IMG/VR virus record: IMGVR_UViG_3300020401_000021
Span: 1 to 57,072 of that record
Reading direction: 5' to 3' (one strand)
From: a virus
DNA: 57,072 nt
Positions 33,419 through 40,640 of the stretch are shown in pieces. The position numbers were made by a program, and so were the translations under genes. Numbering within the stretch: the first letter of the stretch is position 1; every line of letters starts with the position of its first letter. Under the pieces are notes generated by a model that did not search any database, had not been told where the DNA came from, and saw only the letters and a program-made list of their open reading frames with translations.

Positions 33419-33807
33419 TGATAGAAGCAGTACTATGCTTGGCGTTGAACGTGTATTTTGAAGCACGATCAGAGCCAATCAACTCTCAGTTCGCAGTTGC
33501 AGAAGTAACTATGAACCGAGTTAAGTCTGACGCTTACCCAGATACAGTTTGTGAAGTTGTCTGGCAACGTAAGCAATTTTCATGGACGCATGACGGTAAG
33601 AGCGACAAACCCAAAGTTGGACACGCTTGGCGTGTAGCGTTGGCGGTAGCCAAGTCTACGCTTAGCGACACTAAGGGGTACACTAGCCAGTTGCCGCCTA
33701 ACACATTCCACTATCATGCCGATTATGTTAGCCCATATTGGGTTAGCCAATACAAAAAGGTTGGCACGATTGGTAGGCATATTTTCTACAGGAAGGAGAC
33801 AAGCTGA
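33418..33807 (+). CDS. SleB-like cell wall hydrolase, 129 aa
   Basis: The segment ALNVYFEARSEPINSQFAVA with the catalytic-type Glu, then VAEVTMNRV, PDTVCEVVW, QFSWT and the C-terminal TFHYHADYVSPYW follow the Hydrolase_2 (SleB) lytic-transglycosylase pattern. No signal peptide is seen, so export would need a holin or virion packaging. It lies in the rightward operon rather than with the amidase, so it might act at entry or be a virion enzyme. Family assignment is good; role is inferred. Confidence 0.8.
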   Translation: MIEAVLCLALNVYFEARSEPINSQFAVAEVTMNRVKSDAYPDTVCEVVWQRKQFSWTHDGKSDKPKVGHAWRVALAVAKSTLSDTKGYTSQLPPNTFHYHADYVSPYWVSQYKKVGTIGRHIFYRKETS

Positions 33808-33989
33808 TGTCCGAAGCGATACGAAAAGACGAACGCAAAGAGTGCGCTATGAAGCTGCGCAAAATTCTAGCGACTTACAGTGACGTCAATAACCGATCAG
33901 AAATTGACAATGCAATTCAACTTTTAATCGAAAGCTTAAACAATGAACCTGACATACAAAAGAAAGTTACTTTACATCAACGACACTGA
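33807..33989 (+). CDS. Uncharacterised small protein, 60 aa
   Basis: Start overlaps the hydrolase stop by one base (TGATG). Charged and helical (MSEAIRKDERKECAMKLRKI). It overlaps the next frame by 47 bases, more than elsewhere, so one of the two starts may be misjudged. Confidence 0.45.
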   Translation: MSEAIRKDERKECAMKLRKILATYSDVNNRSEIDNAIQLLIESLNNEPDIQKKVTLHQRH

Positions 33990-34206
33990 GCCTGTGCTTG
34001 GCGTTGCTGATGACATGCACATTGGCGTTAGCTGTCGTGCCGAACTAAAAGATGCTGACTTGTTGGTGTTGGGGCTGCGCTTTTGTTGCGCCGACCCAGC
34101 ATGGCGTAAGGCATTAATAGAAAAAACTCGCTCCAAAATTGGGGCGAGTTTGACAGACGACCCATTTAAGAAGGTCGAAAAAATTATGACTGCAATTCAA
34201 AAATGA
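33943..34206 (+). CDS. Uncharacterised protein, 87 aa
   Basis: MNLTYKRKLLYINDTEPVLG at the start and CCADPAWRKALIEKTRSKIG in the middle. Nothing recognised. Its coding sequence contains the hairpin that serves as a leftward terminator (34121-34151). Confidence 0.5.
   Translation: MNLTYKRKLLYINDTEPVLGVADDMHIGVSCRAELKDADLLVLGLRFCCADPAWRKALIEKTRSKIGASLTDDPFKKVEKIMTAIQK
34121..34151 (-). terminator. Leftward rho-independent terminator inside a convergent gene
   Basis: On the leftward strand an 11-bp stem (AAACTCGCCCC with GGAGCGAGTTT, one G-T pair) is followed by a run of T. It lies about 260 bases past the end of the leftward integrase block, so it probably ends that transcript. Confidence 0.7.
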
Positions 34207-34219
34207 AAGGATCGGACTA

Positions 34220-34411
34220 ATGAAAATAGTACGGTGCAAAAATGGTGTTGGTGAGTGGGAAATTGAACCCACTCACGAAACCTTTGATACTTATGCAGAA
34301 GCAGAAGAGCATTTGCGTAAGCTAAACGAAAAACTCTTTGACTTAACCGAAGAAGATATTGACCGCATTGTAGCCCAAGCGTTCAAAGCAGTGGTTAATC
34401 CAGAAGATTAA
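34220..34411 (+). CDS. Uncharacterised acidic protein, 63 aa
   Basis: AAAGGA precedes the ATG. Acidic and helical (TYAEAEEHLRKLNEKLFDLT). Last gene of the rightward block; its end overlaps a convergent gene by four bases. Function unknown. Confidence 0.55.
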   Translation: MKIVRCKNGVGEWEIEPTHETFDTYAEAEEHLRKLNEKLFDLTEEDIDRIVAQAFKAVVNPED

Positions 34412-35163
34412 TCCTTAACAAGCGCAACGTTGCCGTAAGCTGCAAGCTGTTCGTGCTTCTTTCTGTTGTCGTAGTTTGGATCAAGCACTTGAAATGCGTC
34501 GTCCAAATTACGACCCCAAAATACATGAGATGCTTTGGATTGATTACCGTCACGGAAACAAGCAATCCTAGCAAGCTCCCCCATTTTATGAAGCTGACCC
34601 AATGCGGTGCTGACCGCTTGGTACTGCTCTTTTTCCCCTTCAGTAAGATCAGAAAAATGCTTACGACAACCCGTAACCTTAAAAATTATATCATCGGTTC
34701 GCAAGCAACGTACCGTTTTCAATACGTTCATTACTTCGACTTGCCAATCACGTTCTATTCGTGGTGCTGGTGGTTTTGTAATGAACGACGGTAGTTTGCT
34801 GTTCTCATTAGCGGCTGGTTTGGTAGGGCCGTCCAGATCAGGTTGCGTCATGTCGCCAAATGCTAACGACTTACCAGACAATGGTGTAGTGTGTATGTCG
34901 GTAGTGATATGCGCTAGCACAGTTGAGACGGTGCGACCTTCACATGGCCCATCACGTTGGTAATCTTTGATGCAAATGATAACGTCGTACCATTCACCAG
35001 CTTTCATTTCGTGACGCATTGTATCAAATGCGTTGCAGTAAATCATGTTGCCTAGCAAGTCGTTCATAAAAGAAGAGTAACTACCGTTCTTCTTCTTAGC
35101 GTTTATTTTTATTGTTCTTGCTCGGCATATGTAAGTGTCGTGAACTTTATGCTTCTTAACCAT
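34408..35163 (-). CDS. Uncharacterised protein downstream of the integrase, 251 aa
   Basis: A basic N-terminal beta-rich half (DTYICRARTIKINAKKKNGS, YDVIICIKDYQRDG), a Pro-rich linker, and a C-terminal half that looks like a winged helix (WQVEVMNVLKTVRCLRTDDI, TALGQLHKMGELARIACF). It may bind DNA. It is in the leftward block with the integrase, so a lysogeny or excision role is possible. No family recognised. Confidence 0.55.
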   Translation of the reverse strand: MVKKHKVHDTYICRARTIKINAKKKNGSYSSFMNDLLGNMIYCNAFDTMRHEMKAGEWYDVIICIKDYQRDGPCEGRTVSTVLAHITTDIHTTPLSGKSLAFGDMTQPDLDGPTKPAANENSKLPSFITKPPAPRIERDWQVEVMNVLKTVRCLRTDDIIFKVTGCRKHFSDLTEGEKEQYQAVSTALGQLHKMGELARIACFRDGNQSKASHVFWGRNLDDAFQVLDPNYDNRKKHEQLAAYGNVALVKD

Positions 35164-35167
35164 ATTG

Positions 35168-35461
35168 TTAATGTACCTTTGTTTTAAATTCCTCTTTCAA
35201 AGACACGGTAATGTCTTCCCCTTCATCGTCGTAAATGTTGCCGCCATTATTCTTGACGATCAACTCTATAGCATCAGCCAAACTTCGGTGTCGCTTTGCC
35301 TCTTCAAGAAGCTGCGCAATGAAGTCTGTTTGAAATTCCTCTGCTGACGTACCTTCCACAACTAGAGAAGAGGCGGCTGCTGCTGCCACTTCAAGCGTTG
35401 TTGCGAAAACGTTGTGTGCTTGGCGTCGTTCTGAACGACTTAACCAAATTTTTTTATCCAT
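35168..35461 (-). CDS. Uncharacterised protein, 97 aa
   Basis: Helical with a basic start (MDKKIWLSRSERRQAHNVFA), an Ala-rich middle (EVAAAAASSLVVEG) and an acidic end (NIYDDEGEDITV). It is 4 bases upstream of the 251-residue gene and 29 bases after the integrase. Size and place suit an excisionase or regulator, without sequence proof. Confidence 0.5.
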   Translation of the reverse strand: MDKKIWLSRSERRQAHNVFATTLEVAAAAASSLVVEGTSAEEFQTDFIAQLLEEAKRHRSLADAIELIVKNNGGNIYDDEGEDITVSLKEEFKTKVH

Positions 35462-35490
35462 AATATCCCTACCTTTCCAATAGCACTACT

Positions 35491-36495
35491 TCATGCTACC
35501 ATATACTGCCGTTGATCGTCTACAGTCGTGTTCATATATCTCATTATCATTTTAAGATCAGAATGACCCATCATGTCGGCAATTAGTTTCGGTGGTACGT
35601 TGTTTAAACAGTGACGTGTGGCAAAGGTGTGCCGTAAAGTGTACGGTGTTTTGCCAGTGACCCCTGCTTTTTTACAAGCGGTGTTCCACTTATCGTTAAT
35701 CAACGTCCTGTTATTAATCAACGCTTGACCGTCAACAAAAAACACCATGCTTTCGGGTGATGGCATTGGCTTTGATGTCGGAATAGCAGCCAGTGCTTCT
35801 GGATGTAATACGATTTTGCGAAGTCGCATCCTACCGTTAGCACCTTTATATGTTCCGACAGTTATGTACTGCTCCTCAAAGTTAACTTGGCCATACGTTA
35901 GCGTTCGTGCTTCTATGGGGCGACAACCAGTACGCAACAAGAAAGTACATACTCGCAAAGTGTCGGGATCAAGATTAGAAAAGATGCGTGACTGTTCATC
36001 CATTGAGAGAACAGTTATTTCAACGTCGTCCTCTGCTGGTTTCTTTATTGTTATTGGTTTACGCAGACCAAGTTCCGCACCGTAGTTTAAGATGGCTTGC
36101 AGTTGCGTTAGTTCCCGACGTACCGTCGAGTTTGCATTGCCTTTAAGTGTGTGGTGTTTATCGACATAATCTTCAATCATTTCAAAATCAATTTGCTTGA
36201 CAGGAGTTGAATTGAATACCTCAATAAACTTACCGACATAACCCAACGTGGTACGTGATTGTCCTGTATTCTGTGAGCGTAGATACTTTCGAGCAACATA
36301 TTTAAAGCCAGCGTTAGAAACTGGATCAGTGTTTGATTTGTATTCACCCTTTGCTATAGCGAGTTCAATCTCTGCTTTCTTTTGTAGGGCGGTGGCATAA
36401 TCATCAGTCTTAGTAGATGTTCGTACTCGTTGACCGAGTGCGTAACCGTCTATTTGATAGATGCCTTTGTCATTTGTTTTAAGAGCCAGTGGCAT
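35491..36495 (-). CDS. int: Tyrosine site-specific integrase, 334 aa
   Basis: The N-terminal arm-binding and SAM-like core-binding domain (about 60-145) precedes a catalytic domain with Arg192 (TGCRPIEART), Lys217, Arg288 in YTLRHTFATRH, His311 in MMGHSDLK and nucleophile Tyr320 in MRYMN. The first His of the usual HxxR is Tyr285, a tolerated variant. The enzyme would integrate and excise the phage chromosome. Length is normal. It has a promoter with a perfect -35 (36524-36552). It shows the phage is temperate; the attachment core was not identified but should be nearby. Confidence 0.9.
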   Translation of the reverse strand: MPLALKTNDKGIYQIDGYALGQRVRTSTKTDDYATALQKKAEIELAIAKGEYKSNTDPVSNAGFKYVARKYLRSQNTGQSRTTLGYVGKFIEVFNSTPVKQIDFEMIEDYVDKHHTLKGNANSTVRRELTQLQAILNYGAELGLRKPITIKKPAEDDVEITVLSMDEQSRIFSNLDPDTLRVCTFLLRTGCRPIEARTLTYGQVNFEEQYITVGTYKGANGRMRLRKIVLHPEALAAIPTSKPMPSPESMVFFVDGQALINNRTLINDKWNTACKKAGVTGKTPYTLRHTFATRHCLNNVPPKLIADMMGHSDLKMIMRYMNTTVDDQRQYMVA

Positions 36496-36523
36496 TTGTA
36501 CTCCTTTCCTTTGAGTATATCAA

Positions 36524-36552
36524 TATGTAATCTTTTCATTACAATTTGTCAA
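36524..36552 (-). promoter_or_regulatory. Candidate integrase promoter
   Basis: Leftward strand: TTGACA (36547-36552), 17 bases, TACATA (36524-36529). A TAAGT-GTTT-ACTTA dyad lies just upstream, and AAAGGAAAGGAG precedes the integrase start. Confidence 0.5.
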
Positions 36553-36654
36553 GAGGGGTGTAGTAAGTGTTTACTTATACAGTCTGTTGTGTTAAAAAAA
36601 GTAAGAAGTATCAACAGGTTAATCACTCAAACAAATAAGTCAAGGGAATATTAA

Positions 36655-36891
36655 ATGAGTATATCAGAAGAACAAGACGAAATTATTGACAAAATAAAAG
36701 ACCGCATGATGCGCGGTGTATCAACCGAACGCCTTATATATAATAAAGAAGTAAAAGATATAGGCAGAGCAGTAGTGCAGTTGCGCGATCAAAACGTTGA
36801 GCTAGCGAGAGCTTTACTACAGTTGTCTAAAAGGTATGATGAAGCGATTGCTCTTACGCAAGGTAAGATACTTAATCACACAACTCCTTAA
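36655..36891 (+). CDS. Uncharacterised small helical protein, 78 aa
   Basis: A lone rightward gene divergent from the integrase. Helical throughout (MSISEEQDEIIDKIKDRMMR, VVQLRDQNVELARALLQLSK), with no obvious HTH. AAGGGA precedes the ATG. Position opposite int suits a regulator or recombination directionality factor, but this is a guess. It overlaps the o-spanin end by 20 bases. Confidence 0.55.
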   Translation: MSISEEQDEIIDKIKDRMMRGVSTERLIYNKEVKDIGRAVVQLRDQNVELARALLQLSKRYDEAIALTQGKILNHTTP

Positions 36892-37126
36892 TCTTTTCGT
36901 TGTGTGACGTTACGCCAACAACTAGCTTACGATCATGCTCCATAAGGTGGTCTACTACTTCACGGTCTGCAAACTTAATTGCTTGCGCAATGTCACAAAA
37001 GCTATTTGCTTTTATCTTCGCGCACCCATTCAGAAGCACGATCAGCAAGGCTAGTATCGTCAAGGTCTGATATTTCACGTTCAATCTCCACGCTCTTGCG
37101 AAAATCTTGCTCGCGTTTAGCGGCAA
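36872..37126 (-). CDS. Outer-membrane spanin lipoprotein (Rz1-like), 84 aa
   Basis: A hydrophobic signal sequence ends in a lipobox, LNGC, with Cys35 the acylation site; the mature part is short and polar. Its first 125 bases overlap the i-spanin gene in another frame, the embedded Rz/Rz1 arrangement. With the i-spanin it would fuse inner and outer membranes at the last step of lysis, which implies a Gram-negative host. Confidence 0.8.
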   Translation of the reverse strand: MPLNASKIFARAWRLNVKYQTLTILALLIVLLNGCAKIKANSFCDIAQAIKFADREVVDHLMEHDRKLVVGVTSHNEKIKELCD

Positions 37127-37256
37127 TCTTTTCTTTTAATTTTGAATTACCTCTGGCAATGCCCATCATATATATAGAGAACACTCCAATTAAAAATGTA
37201 GCAGCGGCCACAGCATATACTTGTAGTTTAGAAGTCCAACCAAACAATTTAAACAT
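37002..37256 (-). CDS. Inner-membrane spanin (Rz-like), 84 aa
   Basis: An N-terminal membrane helix (LQVYAVAAATFLIGVFSIYM, about 11-30) is followed by a charged coiled coil (KEKIAAKREQDFRKSVEIER). It overlaps the preceding gene by one base and the o-spanin by 125 bases. Shorter than lambda Rz but with the same plan. Confidence 0.8.
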   Translation of the reverse strand: MFKLFGWTSKLQVYAVAAATFLIGVFSIYMMGIARGNSKLKEKIAAKREQDFRKSVEIEREISDLDDTSLADRASEWVREDKSK

Positions 37257-37468
37257 TATGTACCTTTCGGAAGGTCAGGGGCTTTAACGCACTCCATTGA
37301 CACTTTATAGTATTCGTTAGTTTCCCATTTTATCCATGACGTATCACGAACAATATTCTCACACTGCGCTTGGGTCATAGGTATTTGATAAACATACTGA
37401 TTGCCAATGTACTCCCATGTTACACCGTTGTTGCCCCATAGGGAAATGACAATCAGATAAAGCATCAA
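37256..37468 (-). CDS. Small exported protein of the lysis block, 70 aa
   Basis: MMLYLIVISLWGNNGVTWEY starts with a short hydrophobic stretch (weak signal peptide) and contains two Cys (QCENIV, MECVKAP) that could form a disulphide in the periplasm. It overlaps the amidase end by four bases. Function unknown. Confidence 0.55.
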   Translation of the reverse strand: MMLYLIVISLWGNNGVTWEYIGNQYVYQIPMTQAQCENIVRDTSWIKWETNEYYKVSMECVKAPDLPKGT

Positions 37469-38139
37469 TGCCAGCCTTCAGTCCATGCTTTGATGCGTTC
37501 TCTCATAATATATATACAAAGCAATATCGACACGCCAACAAAGCCAAGTATTATGTATTGTGCGAATTGATCCATGCCCGACATTGCCGTTGCTGCCGTA
37601 CCAACGGAGGCGGCGGCGGTGGCTGCGGAGGCTTTCACTGTTTTCGATTGGGTTGGCTTGGTTCGCTCTGGTTTCTTTGCCGTTGCTTCACTCAACGACA
37701 TGCCTGATAGCCACTTCTGTACTCGAAACCCAGGACAAGCTTTAGTTGATATGCGGTTGTGTCCTATAACGTTAGCGTTGGGTACGTTATAGTTCTGCTG
37801 TAGGTTTTTGATTAAATCATACATCGCTGCTAGTTGTACTGGCGTGAAGTGATCTGACGCTAAGTCGTCTGCATCAGAACCAAATCCCCCTACAAGTGCT
37901 ACCCCAATTGACGATTTATTATGACCCTTGGCGTGAGCGCCAACCTTTGATATTGGTCTTGCTTCAGCTACTTGTCCATTCCTACCGACAACATAGTGAT
38001 ATCCGATGGATGACCAGTTTCTTGGCGGTGTAGTATGCCATTTTTCAATTTCTTTAACTTGCTCGTTGATGCTGTTTTTCTCCATCCACTCTGGGCGAGT
38101 AGCGGTGCAGTGAACTATTATTGTGTCTATCATTCTCAT
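37465..38139 (-). CDS. N-acetylmuramoyl-L-alanine amidase, T7 lysozyme type, with C-terminal membrane anchor, 224 aa
   Basis: The Amidase_2 domain covers 1-145: His10, His127 and Cys135 as zinc ligands and Lys133 placed as in T7 lysozyme (H, six later K, two later C). Tyr47 matches the T7 catalytic Tyr. An Ala/Ser/Thr linker leads to a membrane helix at about 194-212 (YIILGFVGVSILLCIYIM) and a short basic tail. Such a C-terminal anchor is unlike the soluble T7 enzyme and may hold the enzyme at the inner membrane until holin action. It overlaps the upstream nuclease-like gene by four bases. Confidence 0.85.
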   Translation of the reverse strand: MRMIDTIIVHCTATRPEWMEKNSINEQVKEIEKWHTTPPRNWSSIGYHYVVGRNGQVAEARPISKVGAHAKGHNKSSIGVALVGGFGSDADDLASDHFTPVQLAAMYDLIKNLQQNYNVPNANVIGHNRISTKACPGFRVQKWLSGMSLSEATAKKPERTKPTQSKTVKASAATAAASVGTAATAMSGMDQFAQYIILGFVGVSILLCIYIMRERIKAWTEGWH

Positions 38140-38528
38140 AACTTGAAAGCCTCTTTGATGGTTTGCGTCTGAGCATGCTCAGTAAACATATTAGGTTTGA
38201 TTTTAAGAGTTCTTCCGATTTTGTCGTCCCTTCTAAATGCAAGGCAAAGTTTTTTATCAAGTGCAACTAATATGTAAACGCCATCGTAGATGTTTCGGTT
38301 TGCTCCAAACTGAAAAGAATATCGGGCTGGCCTAGCTTTAACGCCATGTACCATTGCTTTTGAACAAGCCTTAACCTGTACCCTAACCAAGTCACCGTTA
38401 GGAGTACGACACCATAGATCATCGTGTGGTAAGTCAACGTGAGTAGTGCGTATTCCGAAACGTTCTAATATAAAAGCAGCGAAAAATTCACCAGCGCGAC
38501 CAATAAAAATTTGGTCTGTTCTTTTCAT
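38136..38528 (-). CDS. PD-(D/E)XK nuclease-like protein, 130 aa
   Basis: GRAGEFFAAFILERFG supplies the first helix, and DDLWCRTPNGDLVRVQVKA supplies the D...QxK core, as in the small endonuclease group often labelled group I intron endonuclease-like. No intron is near. It may process DNA or degrade host DNA. It contains a weak copy of the TAGGGACGAC motif near 38221. Confidence 0.65.
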   Translation of the reverse strand: MKRTDQIFIGRAGEFFAAFILERFGIRTTHVDLPHDDLWCRTPNGDLVRVQVKACSKAMVHGVKARPARYSFQFGANRNIYDGVYILVALDKKLCLAFRRDDKIGRTLKIKPNMFTEHAQTQTIKEAFKL

Positions 38529-38529
38529 T

Positions 38530-38754
38530 TTACTTACGCAAATACTGTTCCAAGTTATCCAGCTTAGCGTAAATGCCCTTTACGGTTTCTCGCATTTCTT
38601 TGATCTCCCTGTCGTTGGCGGTTTGATAATGCTGTAACTGCGCCTTTAGCACAGCAATATCGGTAGTATTTTTTTGTTGGCGCATATAAATAAACCAGAC
38701 GAACGCTGCGACGGGAGCGATTATCCATCGCATAATTTCGTTTATGTATTCCAT
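38530..38754 (-). CDS. Small membrane protein with coiled coil, 74 aa
   Basis: N-terminal membrane helix (MRWIIAPVAAFVWFIYM) then a coiled coil (TDIAVLKAQLQHYQTANDRE). Two bases separate it from each neighbour. A holin or holin-accessory role is plausible given the amidase next door. Confidence 0.6.
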   Translation of the reverse strand: MEYINEIMRWIIAPVAAFVWFIYMRQQKNTTDIAVLKAQLQHYQTANDREIKEMRETVKGIYAKLDNLEQYLRK

Positions 38755-38755
38755 A

Positions 38756-39223
38756 TTACCAGCGTCCCATGTATCGGCCTAAGAACCAAAAGCCAGCAGC
38801 GACAACGACACACGCAATTCCTATCCCTACCGTTAGCTGTATTGCTTCAATTATTTCTGCTCTTCTTTGTTCGGCTGCTTTTCGTGCGGCTTGACGTTGT
38901 TTACGTGCGTCGATTTCCCACTGCTTGAAGCGTTCGGCAGTTCCAGCACGGCAGTAGAGCCGCATATAACTGATAAGCTCCTCGCGCTGTTCCTTCATTC
39001 TTTCCATCGCTTGAAATTCTTGCCACTGTTCTTCGGTGCTACCAGTTAACGATAGTATTGGATTAGCTTTCTTTTTTCGCACCGCTTCCTTGGCGTCTTC
39101 TTCTGCGCCAATGAACTTTCCAACAGCCGCTATAACCCCTGCTCCCTCACGGCCGTTGGCGCAAGCTTGTTTTATTACGGAATACGCAGCGTTCGCTGCT
39201 GCGATGCTTTCGAGAATGGCGAT
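38756..39223 (-). CDS. Putative holin-associated membrane protein with non-canonical start, about 155 aa
   Basis: A GTG at 39082 would give 108 residues, but the frame continues 47 codons upstream (AILESIAAANAAYSVIKQAC) in a way that resembles related marine phage proteins I recall. An in-frame TAA at 39236 leaves no ATG, GTG or TTG. AGAGGG lies 7 bases before ATC at 39223, the best-spaced start. The C-terminus has a membrane helix (LTVGIGIACVVVAAGFWFLG). Either an ATC/ATT start is used or one base is wrong. Confidence 0.55.
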   Translation of the reverse strand: MAILESIAAANAAYSVIKQACANGREGAGVIAAVGKFIGAEEDAKEAVRKKKANPILSLTGSTEEQWQEFQAMERMKEQREELISYMRLYCRAGTAERFKQWEIDARKQRQAARKAAEQRRAEIIEAIQLTVGIGIACVVVAAGFWFLGRYMGRW

Positions 39224-39315
39224 GGTTATACCCTCTTATAAAAAGTTGAGTGAGGGTGAACGTAAAATTAAATGTAACTCATGCTTATACCCAAAGGGAT
39301 AGCATGTCGTCCTTA

Positions 39316-39492
39316 TCAAAGTTCAATTTGAATACAAACAATTTTTGATTTGTCGTTTGTTACAAGAACTTTAGCGTCAGCTTTGGCCATCTCGCAAAGT
39401 TCTTTCTTTGTGTAGCTGCCAATGTGATAGTGTTCAAATTCACCACCGCTAGCTGCGCTCATTGTTAACTGCATCCAAAGCAAAACCCACAT
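39316..39492 (-). CDS. Small secreted protein, 58 aa
   Basis: Found at 39492: GGAAGGACGGTAGGTA precedes ATG, and TAATG overlaps the upstream 23-residue gene. MWVLLWMQLTMSAASG looks like a short signal peptide; the rest is polar (HYHIGSYTKKELCEMAKADA) with two Cys. Unknown function in the lysis block. Confidence 0.6.
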   Translation of the reverse strand: MWVLLWMQLTMSAASGGEFEHYHIGSYTKKELCEMAKADAKVLVTNDKSKIVCIQIEL

Positions 39493-39563
39493 TACCTACC
39501 GTCCTTCCAAACTGTCCAAAGTAAAAGTAAAACAAGTCCGACTATCAGTATATCAACTAACAT
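39492..39563 (-). CDS. Tiny membrane peptide, 23 aa
   Basis: MLVDILIVGLVLLLLWTVWK then DGR: a single membrane helix with a basic end. TAATG overlaps link it to the resolvase before it and the secreted protein after it, strong support for a real gene. A pinholin-like or regulatory lysis peptide is possible. Confidence 0.55.
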   Translation of the reverse strand: MLVDILIVGLVLLLLWTVWKDGR

Positions 39564-40003
39564 TAACGCAACCTGTCCTCTGGCTCGAAAGCGTCTGCCA
39601 TTGCCTGATCCCCTTCCAAGGGGATCATTCGGTAACCTTCGCTTTTTAACCAAGCTGTATATAATTTGTTGAAGTCGTCTAAGCGTAGGAACACAACGCT
39701 ATCGCCTGTCGTTTCTCTTGACTTGCGAGTAATAACAACAGGGATATCTGTCGTCTTTGTTGTGTTAGCGTTAGTCTCAGCTTGCTTCAAAGCGTCACGC
39801 CAAGCTAGTTTCTCTACACGTTTTGCTTCAACGAACAACCCAGAAGTACCAGTAAGATCTGCACCGCCACTGCCAAACCCAATAAAGCCGCCGCCTGATA
39901 AGGGCGCACGGCTGCATTGCTTGGCGTTGTAAACTTTTTCGTTTAAGTATGTGGCAAGCTCTCGTTCGTAAGCATCGCCTTTTTGTTTTTGTCTGTTAGC
40001 CAT
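39563..40003 (-). CDS. Holliday-junction-resolvase-like PD-(D/E)XK nuclease, 146 aa
   Basis: RQKQKGDAYERELATYLNEK (helix with first Glu), SGGGFIGFGSGGADLTGT (Asp), LFVEAKRVEKLAW (ExK) match the archaeal-type resolvase and phage VRR-like layout. It would resolve branched DNA before packaging. It overlaps the upstream HTH/zinc gene by 8 bases. Confidence 0.75.
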   Translation of the reverse strand: MANRQKQKGDAYERELATYLNEKVYNAKQCSRAPLSGGGFIGFGSGGADLTGTSGLFVEAKRVEKLAWRDALKQAETNANTTKTTDIPVVITRKSRETTGDSVVFLRLDDFNKLYTAWLKSEGYRMIPLEGDQAMADAFEPEDRLR

Positions 40004-40391
40004 TTTGAAACTTACCGTTTGATGGTGCTAGTGAAATTTTTATTTGGTGACTTACTAAGTTGCCGTTGGCGTAGTTAGTTTGGACAATGTTTTCATCTTC
40101 AAAAATGCCAATGTCTTCGCCTGTCTTGCAGCCGTCACAGATGTATTGATTGATTGGTCGTTTCTTTGTGCTTCGACATTTCAAACATGGACGTTTCCAC
40201 GTTTTAGGTCGTTGCCTATGGTGATACTTTGCACCATTAAATTCTTGTAATTCTAACCGAACAAGCATCCTTTTTAGTGTGTCTACACAAACGCCTATAT
40301 GCCTAGACATCGTAGCGTAGCTTAATCTCAAATGGTTATCCTCTAAATACTTTTTTTGCTCGGCCGTTAATTGGATCGAATGTCCCATCAC
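39996..40391 (-). CDS. HTH and zinc-ribbon protein, 131 aa
   Basis: Residues about 7-52 (LTAEQKKYLEDNHLRLSYAT, MSRHIGVCVDTLKRMLVRL) form an HTH. Residues about 70-95 contain CLKC and CDGC, a zinc ribbon. It is first in the lysis/nuclease block, right after the operator-like sites at 40431-40449, so it could be a transcription factor that acts on this or the late operon. Inference only. Confidence 0.6.
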   Translation of the reverse strand: MMGHSIQLTAEQKKYLEDNHLRLSYATMSRHIGVCVDTLKRMLVRLELQEFNGAKYHHRQRPKTWKRPCLKCRSTKKRPINQYICDGCKTGEDIGIFEDENIVQTNYANGNLVSHQIKISLAPSNGKFQNG

Positions 40392-40430
40392 TGCCTCAAT
40401 TATTATTTACTGTGGCATAATGGTAACATT

Positions 40431-40449
40431 AGTTAGTAAAGTTAGTCAA
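40431..40449 (-). promoter_or_regulatory. Tandem operator-like GTTAGT(A/C)AA sites
   Basis: AGTTAGTAAAGTTAGTCAA on the + strand; the complement gives TTGACTAACTT, the same -35-like string as the repressor promoter. It lies about 40 bases before the HTH/zinc gene. A good -10 was not found at standard spacing. Confidence 0.45.
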
Positions 40450-40495
40450 ATAGATAACTTATGAAGCAAACACAGTTGACAAAATTGAAAAGTTT

Positions 40496-40584
40496 GGTAC
40501 GCTCTGGCGAACGAAGCAAGCGAAGAAGAGCATTACGCTTCGCGTTGCTCTTCTGGCAGCGTAGATGAGAGAGTAGAGCGTACC
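40496..40584. ncRNA. Candidate structured RNA or replication-origin element
   Basis: A perfect 10-bp outer stem (GGTACGCTCT 40496-40505 with AGAGCGTACC 40575-40584) encloses a 9-bp stem (AGAAGAGCA 40524-40532 with TGCTCTTCT 40546-40554), itself capped by ACGC-TTC-GCGT. It is G+C-richer than its surroundings. TTGACA at 40476 could drive it rightward, but the strand is uncertain. Confidence 0.5.
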
Positions 40585-40640
40585 ACTTTCTCAACGCTAT
40601 ATCAAAAAGTTGTATAAAAGTTTCCAAAAGATACTAGATA

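Noticed and set aside
38136-38528. A homing endonuclease marking a group I intron
   Set aside because: The nuclease family is sometimes labelled that way, but neighbouring genes are intact and no intron boundary is visible.
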